Assembly: GCA_016196515.1 (NCBI GenBank)
Contig: JACPXN010000019.1
Coordinates: 1-17,770, forward strand
Origin: Candidatus Omnitrophota bacterium
Lineage (GTDB): Bacteria > Omnitrophota > Gorgyraeia > Zapsychrales > Fredricksoniimonadaceae
Direction of reading: 5' to 3'
Length of the DNA: 17,770 bases
The notes beneath the pieces are model-generated. The model did not search any database. It was not told the origin of the DNA and saw nothing but the letters and a program-made list of their open reading frames with translations. Positions 1 to 8,209 of the stretch are shown piece by piece. Every line of letters starts with the position of its first letter. Position 1 is the first letter of the stretch. The position numbers and the translations under genes were made by a program.

Positions 1-277
1 TCTTCTCAACAAAGGCCTTGTCAGGATCGTGGGCCGCAAGGAAGTGCCGGGCCGCCCGTTTTTGTACGGCACCACGAAAGAATTTTTGGAATATTTCGGT
101 TTGAAGTCGTTGGAGGACATCCCCAAGATCAAGGCATTGTCGTTGCCGTTACAGCCGCAGGCCACGGATGAAATGAACCCGCCTGCCGGCGAGGCAGGAC
201 TGGAGGCCGCCGGCCAGGAAACGAGCGGCCAGTCACGCGTGGCTGAAGGGGAAGATCCCTCGCTTCGCTCGGGATAA
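1..277 (+). CDS. scpB: Segregation and condensation protein B, C-terminal part (5' end outside window)
   Basis: Only the last 91 or so codons are present; the reading frame is already open at base 2. ScpB is the winged-helix partner of ScpA in the Smc condensin complex that compacts and segregates chromosomes. The stretch GRKEVPGRPFLYGTTKEFLE followed by YFGLKSLEDIP is the highly conserved C-terminal winged-helix signature of ScpB, so the family is clear. The family normally ends a few residues after this motif. Here about 45 more residues follow (from base 135), rich in Ala, Gly, Glu and Gln, with no similarity I recognise. The DNA coding this tail contains palindromes (182-198 and 255-275) like those found between genes here, so the tail is probably a repeat-derived extension. 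The in-frame GTG at base 29 is internal, not a start. pheA follows 40 nt downstream. Confidence 0.93.
   Translation, partial: LLNKGLVRIVGRKEVPGRPFLYGTTKEFLEYFGLKSLEDIPKIKALSLPLQPQATDEMNPPAGEAGLEAAGQETSGQSRVAEGEDPSLRSG
182..198. repeat. Palindrome inside the scpB tail (CCTGCC/GGCAGG)
   Basis: CCTGCC (182-187) and GGCAGG (193-198) form a perfect 6-bp stem around a 5-nt loop. It looks like a shortened or decayed version of the perfect palindrome at 2625-2644. It is read in frame as Pro-Ala-Gly-Glu-Ala-Gly within the ScpB extension. Confidence 0.5.
255..275. repeat. GCTTCGC-type palindrome at the 3' end of scpB
   Basis: ATCCC (255-259) pairs with GGGAT (271-275) around a core containing CGCTTCGC. 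The right arm plus flank, CGCTTCGC-(TC)-GGGATAAATT, is nearly the same as the right arm of the pheA-hisC palindrome (1424-1440). The element supplies the last residues of ScpB and nearly its stop codon. Confidence 0.55.
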
Positions 278-281
278 ATTT

Positions 282-298
282 CCCCGCCGTTGGCGGGG
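282..298. repeat. Perfect hairpin upstream of the pheA ribosome binding site
   Basis: CCCCGCC (282-288), loop GTT, GGCGGGG (292-298). It lies between the scpB stop and the pheA Shine-Dalgarno sequence (TAGGAG, 304-309). No T-run follows it on the plus strand, so it is a weak candidate for a terminator. It could slow transcription, stabilise the mRNA end or affect pheA translation; the role is unknown. Confidence 0.6.
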
Positions 299-317
299 TC
301 ATTTAGGAGCAGAAATA

Positions 318-1388
318 ATGGACCTGACCCATTTGCGTAAAAAAATAGATTCTTTGGACGTCCAAATCGTCGCTCTTCTTAACGAGCGTGCCGGTATTAC
401 TTTGTCTATCGGCAAAGAAAAACGCAAGAACAAGAAATCTATTTATACGCCTGAACGTGAGAAACAGGTTTTGGCTCGTATTAGAGGATTAAATCGAGGT
501 CCACTGTCAAAGCAATCTTTGGAGGCGATATATCGAGAAATCATGTCTGGTTCTTTATCTTTGGAAAATGAAAAGCCTTCGCGAATTGCTCATTTAGGGC
601 CAAAGGCCTCATATACACACATGGCGGCTTTAGAAAAATTTGGACAATCCGTTGGATATATCGCATGTGATAACATTCCGGATGTTTTCAACCGGGTTGA
701 GCATGGTGATTGTGATTATGGTGTTGTGCCTGTCGAGAATTCCAATGAAGGCGCCGTGACACATACGTTCGATATGTTGGTTGATTCTGATCTGAAAATA
801 TGTTCGCAGACCCTGATGCCTATCGCTCATAATCTTTTGGCGAACGTATCAATGAATAAGATCAAACAAATTTATTCCAATTCCCAAGTTTTCGGTCAAT
901 GTCGTCAGTGGCTTATGGTGAATATGCCTAAAGCGGAATTGTTCGATGCCGTTTCTTCAGCAAGAGCTGCACAAATGACAGCCAAGAAAAAGAATGCGGC
1001 ATGTATTGCTTCGGAATTAGCAGCTCGAGTGTATGGGCTTAAGATTCTTAAAAAAAATATTCAGGACAATAATGCTCATAACATTACACGTTTCCTTGTG
1101 TTATCCAGGGTGGACGCCGGGCCCACGGGCCGCGACCGCACATCGCTGGTTTTCTCCATCAAGGACAAGGTCGGCGCCTTGCATGCCATGCTGACGCCAT
1201 TCTATAAAAATAAGATCAACCTGACCAAGATAGAATCCCGGCCTTCAAAAAAGAAGGCCTGGGATTATTATTTTTTCGTGGATTGCGAAGGCCACCAGAA
1301 GGACAAGGCCGTGGCCCGCGCCCTCGGCCAGCTCGAGGGCATGTGCAAATTCATGAAGATCTTAGGGTCTTATCCGGTATTGGATTAA
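318..1388 (+). CDS. pheA: Bifunctional chorismate mutase / prephenate dehydratase (P-protein)
   Basis: Converts chorismate to prephenate and then to phenylpyruvate, the branch to phenylalanine. The 356 residues give a complete P-protein. Residues 1-85 are an AroQ-type chorismate mutase helix bundle (LRKKIDSLD, TPEREKQVL, IYREIMSGSLSLE). Residues 88-265 are prephenate dehydratase with PVENSNEG (138-145) and the catalytic ITRF (256-259). Residues 275-356 are an ACT domain with the phenylalanine-sensing GAL (286-288) and ESRP (306-309) motifs, so feedback inhibition by Phe is expected from family knowledge. The ATG at 318 has TAGGAG at 304-309. The DNA is odd: hand counts give about 32-45% GC over the catalytic domains, but 63% in 1081-1140 and 57% in 1141-1200, with the change near base 1105. 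The gene heads an aromatic amino acid block. Confidence 0.96.
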   Translation: MDLTHLRKKIDSLDVQIVALLNERAGITLSIGKEKRKNKKSIYTPEREKQVLARIRGLNRGPLSKQSLEAIYREIMSGSLSLENEKPSRIAHLGPKASYTHMAALEKFGQSVGYIACDNIPDVFNRVEHGDCDYGVVPVENSNEGAVTHTFDMLVDSDLKICSQTLMPIAHNLLANVSMNKIKQIYSNSQVFGQCRQWLMVNMPKAELFDAVSSARAAQMTAKKKNAACIASELAARVYGLKILKKNIQDNNAHNITRFLVLSRVDAGPTGRDRTSLVFSIKDKVGALHAMLTPFYKNKINLTKIESRPSKKKAWDYYFFVDCEGHQKDKAVARALGQLEGMCKFMKILGSYPVLD

Positions 1389-1392
1389 GGAA

Positions 1393-1436
1393 ATCCCGCT
1401 ACGCGGCAAAATTTTCATTTGGCCGCTTCGCGGGAT
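1393..1436. repeat. Imperfect palindrome in the pheA-hisC spacer
   Basis: ATCCCGCTACGCGGC (1393-1407) and GCCGCTTCGCGGGAT (1422-1436) match as an inverted repeat at 13 of 15 positions, with an AT-rich 14-nt loop. The only mismatches fall in a 3-nt block (TAC/TTC) in mid-stem. The same arm-block-arm design appears in the palindromes at 12801-12911. Confidence 0.75.
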
Positions 1437-1448
1437 AAATTCGCACAG

Positions 1449-1489
1449 GCTGACTTGGTGTCGGCCTTAACAGGCCTCCACAAGTCAGG
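1449..1489. repeat. Second inverted repeat just upstream of hisC
   Basis: CTGACTTG (near 1449-1456) and CAAGTCAG (ending near 1488) form an outer stem, and GGCC/GGCC around TTAACA forms an inner stem. The structure ends about 11 nt before the hisC ATG at 1500 and overlaps its weak CAGGTG ribosome-binding region, so it could modulate translation. It could equally be a repeat remnant. Confidence 0.45.
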
Positions 1490-1499
1490 TGCTCATTTA

Positions 1500-2609
1500 A
1501 TGAAGGTCGCCCGTCAAAGCATATTGGCCGTCAAGCCCTACGTCGGCGGCAAACCCATTGCTGATGTCCAGCGGGAACTGGGTTTAACAAGCGTCATTAA
1601 ACTCGCTTCCAACGAGAACCCTTATCCGCCTTCGCCAAAGGTGTTGGCGGCCATCGCCCAAGCGGCCAGGGACGTCAACCGTTATCCCGACGGCAATTGT
1701 TATGAACTGCGCCGTGTTCTGGCCAGGCGTCTGGGTGTTGCGCCCGGGCAACTGGTGTTCGGCAACGGGTCGGATGAGATTATTGTCATGGCGGTCAAGG
1801 CCTTTGTGCGCGAGGGGGACGAGGTGGTCATCGCCAAACCGTCGTTTCTGGTCTACGGCCTCGCTTCCCGTATTGCCGGGGCCAGGGTGAGGGAGGTCGC
1901 GCTTAAAAGTTTCCGTTACGACCTGGAAGGCATGAAGCGTGCCGTCAACAAACGCACCAAGATCGTTTTTATCGGTAACCCCGATAATCCGGCAGGGACC
2001 TATGTCACCCGCCAACAAATGAAAGCGTTCCTGAAAGGGGTTTCGCGCGACGTTCTGGTGTTCATCGATGAGGCCTATTTCGAATATGTCCGCGCCAAGG
2101 ATTATCCCGACGGTATCCGGTTGATCGCCGGACATCCCAATGTGGTGGTCACGCGCACGTTTTCCAAGATGTACGGTCTGGCCGCTTTGCGTATTGGTTA
2201 CGGTGTGGCACGGCCGTCGGTGATCGGCATTTTCAACCGCGTGCGCGAGCCGTTCAACGTCAATGCGCTGGCCCAAAGTGCCGCCGTCGCCGCTCTGCAG
2301 GACCGCGCTCATTACGCCGCCGTCGCCGATGATATTGAGGCCCAGCGCCGATTTTTGTACCGCGCCTTAACGGCCCTGGGACTTGAATACGTTGAAAGTT
2401 TTACCAATTTTATTTTGGTCCGCGCCGGGGCCGGCGGGACAAAAGCGGCACAAGCACTTTTGAAAAAAGGCGTCATCGTGCGCGACATGAGCGCGTGGGG
2501 ATTAAAAGGGTATATCCGTGTCTCTTTGGGGACATCCCTCGAGAACAAGCGGTTCATTAAAACATTGGGCCTGACGCTATCTGCGACCAACAGGGAGTGC
2601 CCGGTATGA
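1500..2609 (+). CDS. hisC: HisC-family PLP-dependent aminotransferase (histidinol-phosphate / aromatic)
   Basis: A class I/II fold aminotransferase of 369 residues. Visible motifs are LASNENPYPPSP near the N-terminus, RYPDGNCYELR, FGNGSDEII, GNPDNPAGT, FIDEAYFEY and the PLP Schiff-base lysine in TFSKMYGLAALRIGY (Lys223). In the histidine pathway HisC makes histidinol phosphate, but many members also transaminate phenylpyruvate and 4-hydroxyphenylpyruvate. Its place between pheA and aroF/tyrA suggests the aromatic role, or both; this is inference. I chose the ATG at 1500 because the family N-terminus begins there. The frame is open back to a TTG at 1419, but those 27 residues are coded by the spacer palindromes and look non-native. 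Spacing to pheA is 111 nt, unusually wide for this block. Confidence 0.92.
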   Translation: MKVARQSILAVKPYVGGKPIADVQRELGLTSVIKLASNENPYPPSPKVLAAIAQAARDVNRYPDGNCYELRRVLARRLGVAPGQLVFGNGSDEIIVMAVKAFVREGDEVVIAKPSFLVYGLASRIAGARVREVALKSFRYDLEGMKRAVNKRTKIVFIGNPDNPAGTYVTRQQMKAFLKGVSRDVLVFIDEAYFEYVRAKDYPDGIRLIAGHPNVVVTRTFSKMYGLAALRIGYGVARPSVIGIFNRVREPFNVNALAQSAAVAALQDRAHYAAVADDIEAQRRFLYRALTALGLEYVESFTNFILVRAGAGGTKAAQALLKKGVIVRDMSAWGLKGYIRVSLGTSLENKRFIKTLGLTLSATNRECPV

Positions 2610-2624
2610 GGGCCGTCAGGCACG

Positions 2625-2644
2625 CCTGCCTGCCGGCAGGCAGG
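2625..2644. repeat. Perfect 20-bp palindrome CCTGCCTGCCGGCAGGCAGG
   Basis: A perfectly self-complementary sequence directly behind the hisC stop codon. It is followed by an AT-rich stretch (2645-2672) that leads into the aroF ribosome binding site. A shorter relative lies within scpB (182-198). No transposase or direct repeat accompanies it. Confidence 0.85.
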
Positions 2645-2685
2645 TTATCAACTTTAAAATAGTATAAATTAGGAAAGGTCCTTTT

Positions 2686-3702
2686 ATGATCGTCATTTTA
2701 AATCCGGATGCCACCGAGGCGCAGATCCAGCACATCGTCAACCGGGCCAGCAAACTGGGCCTCAAGTCCAATATTTCCCGCGGGGTCGAGCGCACGGTCA
2801 TCGGGTTCATCGGACCGGAGGATGCTTTGCGGGTCATCCCGCTGGAAGTGTTTCCCGGTGTGGACCAGGTCATGCAGGTCTTAGCACCGTATAAACTCGT
2901 GTCCCGCGAATTCAAGAAACAGGACACGGTCATCAAACTTAAGGACCGAGTCAACGTCGGGGGCAAGAAGCTCGTGGTCATGGCCGGGCCCTGTTCCGTG
3001 GAAGGGTATGAACCGCTCTTGTCGGTGGCCAAAAAGGTCAAGGCCCTGGGGGCCACTATTTTGCGCGGCGGCGCCTTCAAACCGCGCACCTCGCCCTATG
3101 ATTTTCAGGGTTTGGGCGAAGAGGGCCTGAAGATCCTGCAGCGGGTAGGCCGGGAAACAGGGCTGTGCACCATCTCCGAGGTCATGGACACGCGTCAGGT
3201 CGACCTGGTCGCCAGATACGTCGACGTTCTGCAGATCGGCGCGCGCAATATCCAGAACTTTGCGCTTTTAAAGGAAGTGGGTTTGATCAAAAAACCGGTG
3301 ATGCTCAAACGCGGCATGAGCACGACGGTGAAAGAATGGCTCATGTCCGCCGAATACCTTTTATCCAACGGTAATTTCGATGTTATGCTCTGTGAGCGCG
3401 GCATACGCACGTTCGAGACCTCCACCCGCAATACGCTGGACGTCAACGCGGTGGCCGTGGCCAAGAAACTCACCCATTTGCCTGTGGTGGTCGATCCGAG
3501 CCATGGCACCGGCCACTGGCAATACGTGGCCGCGGGTGCCCGCGCGGGCATTGCCGCCGGATGCGACGCGATCATGGTGGAGGTCCACGACAACCCCGAA
3601 GAGGCGCTTTCCGACGGGGCCCAATCGCTGATGCCGGACAAATTCCAGGAACTCATGGTTTCCTGCCGGCGCGTGGCCCAGGCCTTGGACAGGGAAATTT
3701 AA
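2686..3702 (+). CDS. aroF: 3-deoxy-7-phosphoheptulonate (DAHP) synthase, type I-beta with N-terminal regulatory domain
   Basis: Catalyses the first step of aromatic synthesis, condensing phosphoenolpyruvate with erythrose 4-phosphate. The 338 residues match the Thermotoga-type enzyme. Residues 1-70 form a ferredoxin-like (ACT-like) domain known in that family to give feedback inhibition by Tyr or Phe. The rest is the TIM barrel: AGPCSVE (100-106), LRGGAFKPRTSPYDFQG (126-142), QIGARNIQNF (183-192), KRGMSTT, CERGIRTFE (236-244), DPSHGTGH (270-277) and EVHDNPEEALSDG (299-311). The metal ligands appear as Cys103, His273, Glu299 and Asp310. The ATG at 2686 follows a good Shine-Dalgarno AGGAAAGG (2671-2678). 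The AT-rich 2645-2670 could hold a promoter, but I see no well-spaced -35/-10 pair. tyrA begins 1 nt after the stop. Confidence 0.97.
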   Translation: MIVILNPDATEAQIQHIVNRASKLGLKSNISRGVERTVIGFIGPEDALRVIPLEVFPGVDQVMQVLAPYKLVSREFKKQDTVIKLKDRVNVGGKKLVVMAGPCSVEGYEPLLSVAKKVKALGATILRGGAFKPRTSPYDFQGLGEEGLKILQRVGRETGLCTISEVMDTRQVDLVARYVDVLQIGARNIQNFALLKEVGLIKKPVMLKRGMSTTVKEWLMSAEYLLSNGNFDVMLCERGIRTFETSTRNTLDVNAVAVAKKLTHLPVVVDPSHGTGHWQYVAAGARAGIAAGCDAIMVEVHDNPEEALSDGAQSLMPDKFQELMVSCRRVAQALDREI

Positions 3703-3703
3703 T

Positions 3704-4576
3704 ATGTTCATCCGCAAACAATTGTTCCGCAGGGTCGCCATCGTCGGGGCCGGTTTCATGGGCGCGTCCCTGGGACTGGCCATCAAAAAACACGGGTTGG
3801 CCAAAGAGGTCATAGGCATCGGCCGGCACGAAACGTCTTTGCGTGAAGCGACCGATGTGGGCGCCATTGACGAAGGCACGCTGGACCTCAAAAAAGGCGT
3901 TCAGGGGGCGGACCTGATCATGCTGGCCACTCCGGTTTCCGGAATTCTGGAGACCCTGGATATTCTGGGCAAAGATTTCAGGCGCGGCGGGGTCATTGTC
4001 ACCGATGTGGGCAGCACCAAAGCCGCGATCGTGGACAAGGCCGAGAAGGTCCTGCACCATTCTGTGCTGTTCGTCGGCTCGCATCCTCTGGTCGGTTCAG
4101 AGAAAAAGGGACCCGCCTGTGCCAGCGACAAACTTTATGAAGGCGCCGCCTGCATTATGACGCCGACCCAGAAGACCAACCGTTTGGCCCGTGACAAGAT
4201 CAAATATTTTTGGGGACAGTTGGGCTGCCAGGTGAAAATGATGGAGCCCCATGAACACGACGAGGCCCTTGCTTACGTCAGCCATCTTCCGCATCTGTCC
4301 GCGTTCGCCATCATCAGGGCCATCCCCGACCAGTTTTTGGAACACGCGGCGCAGGGACTCAAGGACACCACCCGTGTGGCCGCTTCGGACCCCGAGGTGT
4401 GGCGGGACATCGCCTTGTCCAATCCCAAACATGTCCTTAAGTCCCTCGACGAGATGGTCCGCGCCATCGCCGTGATGCGCAAGGCGATCGTCAGCAAAGA
4501 CCGCGAGGCCTTGGCCGAGTTTTTCCGTCAGGCAAAGGCCAGGCGCGAACGCATTGAAAAATCCCATGGCGGCTAA
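3704..4576 (+). CDS. tyrA: Prephenate dehydrogenase
   Basis: NAD(P)-dependent oxidative decarboxylation of prephenate to 4-hydroxyphenylpyruvate (or of arogenate to tyrosine), the tyrosine branch. The 290 residues begin with a Rossmann fold, VAIVGAGFMGASLG (11-24), followed by TDVGSTK (100-106). The catalytic-type loop GSHPLVGSEKKGP (125-137) contains His127. The helical dimerisation domain has HDEALAYVSHLPH (185-197) and GLKDTTRVAASDPEVWRDI (218-236). There is no fused chorismate mutase and no C-terminal ACT domain, so control probably sits in AroF and PheA. The start is 1 nt after the aroF stop with AGGGA upstream, implying translational coupling. Prephenate versus arogenate preference cannot be told from the sequence. 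Confidence 0.95.
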   Translation: MFIRKQLFRRVAIVGAGFMGASLGLAIKKHGLAKEVIGIGRHETSLREATDVGAIDEGTLDLKKGVQGADLIMLATPVSGILETLDILGKDFRRGGVIVTDVGSTKAAIVDKAEKVLHHSVLFVGSHPLVGSEKKGPACASDKLYEGAACIMTPTQKTNRLARDKIKYFWGQLGCQVKMMEPHEHDEALAYVSHLPHLSAFAIIRAIPDQFLEHAAQGLKDTTRVAASDPEVWRDIALSNPKHVLKSLDEMVRAIAVMRKAIVSKDREALAEFFRQAKARRERIEKSHGG

Positions 4577-5233
4577 ATGTTTGATCATCACTCTCGACGG
4601 GCCCGCCGGCGCCGGTAAAAGCACGGTGGCCCAGGCCCTGGCCAAACGGTTGGGGATCTCTTATTTGGACACCGGGGCCATGTACCGTGCCTTGACGCTT
4701 AAAGGCCTGCGCGCCGGCATTGACCTGGCCGATGAAAACGCGCTGGCCGCTTTGGCCAGGCACACGCGCATTGATTTCAAGGAAATGCCCGATGGCACGT
4801 TAAACGTCACCCTGGATGGGGTGGACGTGTCGCGCCAGATCCGCACGCTTGAGGTGACCAACAATACTTTTTACGCGGCACGGGCCCCTAAGATCAGAAA
4901 GATCCTGGTGGCCCGTCAAAGACAGATCGGCCTTAGGCGGTCTTTGGTCGGCGACGGCAGGGACCTGGGGACCGTGGTTTTTCCGAAAGCCGATCACAAA
5001 TTTTACGTGGACGCTGATTTTGAGGAACGCGTGCAGCGCCGCCTGCGGGACCTTAAAGGCGCCCATAAGACGGTGGACAAGGCCCGGCTGCGCGCGGACA
5101 TGAAAGAGCGTGACCGTAAAGACCTTTCCCGCAGTGTCGGCCCTTTAAAAAAGGCCAAGGACGCCATCGTCATCGACTCATCGGGCCTGACCGTCGAGAC
5201 CACGGTGGACAAGATCATGCGTTACCTATCCTA

Positions 5234-5234
<1 letters not shown>
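4566..5234 (+). CDS. cmk: (d)CMP kinase
   Basis: Phosphorylates CMP and dCMP to the diphosphates using ATP. The 222 residues show the P-loop DGPAGAGKST (11-20), YLDTGAMYRA (33-42), the CMP-binding region GDGRDLGTVVFPKADHKFYV (129-148), and ERDRKDLSRSVGPLKKAKDAIVID near the C-terminus. All are standard for Cmk. I chose the ATG at 4566 (MAAKCLIITLDGP); it overlaps the end of tyrA by 11 nt, which favours coupled translation since no clear Shine-Dalgarno sequence is visible. A TTG at 4554 in the same frame is a less likely start. cmk often sits next to or is fused with aroA (EPSP synthase); here aroA is absent and cmk follows tyrA directly. The stop overlaps the lepA start as TAATG. Confidence 0.96.
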
Positions 5235-7024
<1,790 letters not shown>

Positions 7025-7025
7025 T

Positions 7026-7673
7026 ATGTCCCAAGTCAAGCCGAAGAGCGTTGTGAGAGAATGGGTCGAGTCCATCCTGATCGCGCTGGTGCTGGCCACG
7101 TTCATCCGCAGTTATTTCATCCAGCCTTTCAAGATCCCCAGCGGGTCCATGCGCATGACCCTCATCGAAGGGGACCACTTGTTCGTCGACAAATGGCATT
7201 ATGGCCCCAACCTTTTGCCGGAAATCCACTCGCCGGATTTTTTAAGGCCCACGATCGACATCCAGTGGCCGGATGCCTTAAAGCCGTTGACCAAGGTCCG
7301 CCTGCCCGGTTTCGGGAAACCGCGGCGGGGGGACGTGATCGTGTTCATTTATCCCAATGACCGTACCAAGGATTTCATCAAACGTTTGATCGCCTTGCCC
7401 GGGGAAACCGTCGAGATCAAAGACGGCCATATCCTCATCAATGGGCAAATGGTCGATGATCCGCGCATCAAGAACGTTTATTATTACAACCGGGGGGATT
7501 ATGGCAGGGCGGAGGAACCGGTCACTGTTCCCGAGGGGCATTATTTCGTTTTGGGGGACAACAGCGCTTCCAGCTATGACAGCCGGTATTGGGGTTTTGT
7601 TCCGGCCGAGGACGTGGTGGGCAAGGCCGATCTCATCTTCTGGCCTTTCGATCGGGTGAAATTCATCCGATGA
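7026..7673 (+). CDS. lepB: Signal peptidase I
   Basis: Membrane serine protease that removes signal peptides from secreted proteins. In 215 residues there is one N-terminal membrane anchor (about 13-32, ending in SYFIQPF), the nucleophile motif IPSGSM (Ser41), the general-base lysine in KDFIKRLIALPGE (Lys119) and box E, GHYFVLGDNSASSYDSRYWG. The Ser-Lys dyad is therefore intact. One small oddity: the usual SGSMxPTL reads SGSMRMTL, with Met in place of the conserved Pro. An insertion of about 30 residues lies between box B/C and RRGDVIVF. It starts 1 nt after lepA and overlaps the next gene by 4 nt (ATGA). Confidence 0.96.
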   Translation: MSQVKPKSVVREWVESILIALVLATFIRSYFIQPFKIPSGSMRMTLIEGDHLFVDKWHYGPNLLPEIHSPDFLRPTIDIQWPDALKPLTKVRLPGFGKPRRGDVIVFIYPNDRTKDFIKRLIALPGETVEIKDGHILINGQMVDDPRIKNVYYYNRGDYGRAEEPVTVPEGHYFVLGDNSASSYDSRYWGFVPAEDVVGKADLIFWPFDRVKFIR

Positions 7674-8209
7674 AGGCCGCTGGGGGTCTTGTCGTCCTTG
7701 TTCTGTTGGCCGCCGGATGCCGGAGCGTTCCTTCGGTCGATCCTGAAGCCAGCTCTGCTTTTGAGGCGATCAGCGGGGCGTTTACCCAGCGGCCCGGCGA
7801 TGTCAAGTATTGCCCCGTGGACGGGACAAGGGTCAGCGGCCATTTGACAAAATGCCCCCGATGCGGGGCCGCGTTAAAACCGGTGCAATTCCAGCGGGGT
7901 TATTTTGACGATATTGCCTTCCCGTTGTGGTTTGTGGTGGCCATCATCAGCCGCGACGTGATCCTGCTGGTCGGCAGCATGATCATCCAGTTCACCACCG
8001 GACGTCTGGAGATCCAGCCGAACCGTTCGGGCAAGTTCACCGCTTTTTTGCAGATCCTGTGCGTGCTGGGGATATTCCTGCAATTGCGGTTCACCGTCGT
8101 GTTTTGGTACGCGGCATTGGCGGCGACCATGGTTTCCGGCATCATTTATATCAAGGAAGGGATCAAGACCATCAATGGAACTCCCGCAAATCCTGTTGGT
8201 CGTCCTTAG
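7670..8209 (+). CDS. Chimeric lipoprotein-like membrane protein: zinc knuckle plus C-terminal half of a CDP-alcohol phosphatidyltransferase
   Basis: 179 residues by my start (ATG at 7670, overlapping the lepB stop). Residues 1-17 read as a lipoprotein signal, with hydrophobic LVVLVLLAAGC and Cys17 in a lipobox. Residues 47-70 look like a small zinc knuckle: Cys48 in YCPVDG, then CPRCG with Cys62 and Cys65. Residues 84-170 resemble the last part of PgsA-type CDP-alcohol phosphatidyltransferases: FPLWFVVAIISRD, then a polar loop, then GKFTAFLQ, then two hydrophobic segments (about 129-140 and 143-163). The catalytic DGxxARx8Gx3Dx3D motif, which lies in the N-terminal half of the real enzymes, is absent. 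So the protein is probably not a phosphatidyltransferase by itself. It may be a decayed, fused pgsA relative or a new protein; it precedes the phospholipid gene plsY, with a 35-nt overlap. Function unknown. Confidence 0.7.
   Translation: MKAAGGLVVLVLLAAGCRSVPSVDPEASSAFEAISGAFTQRPGDVKYCPVDGTRVSGHLTKCPRCGAALKPVQFQRGYFDDIAFPLWFVVAIISRDVILLVGSMIIQFTTGRLEIQPNRSGKFTAFLQILCVLGIFLQLRFTVVFWYAALAATMVSGIIYIKEGIKTINGTPANPVGRP

Noticed and set aside
282..298. Hairpin as a terminator for scpB
   Set aside because: No T-run follows on the plus strand, and pheA starts 19 nt later on the same strand.
1419..1499. Longer hisC start at TTG 1419
   Set aside because: The 27 extra residues are coded by the palindromes at 1422-1489 and precede the normal family N-terminus; the ATG at 1500 fits.
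2645..2670. Promoter before aroF
   Set aside because: TATAAA is present at 2663-2668, but no -35 box lies at a suitable distance.
7589..7669. Earlier start for the gene after lepB
   Set aside because: It would overlap lepB by 85 nt and hide a good lipoprotein signal that begins at the ATG at 7670.
7809..7868. DG in CPVDGTRVSG as the catalytic motif of a phosphatidyltransferase
   Set aside because: The AR pair and the following spaced G and D residues are absent; the Cys pattern fits a zinc knuckle better.
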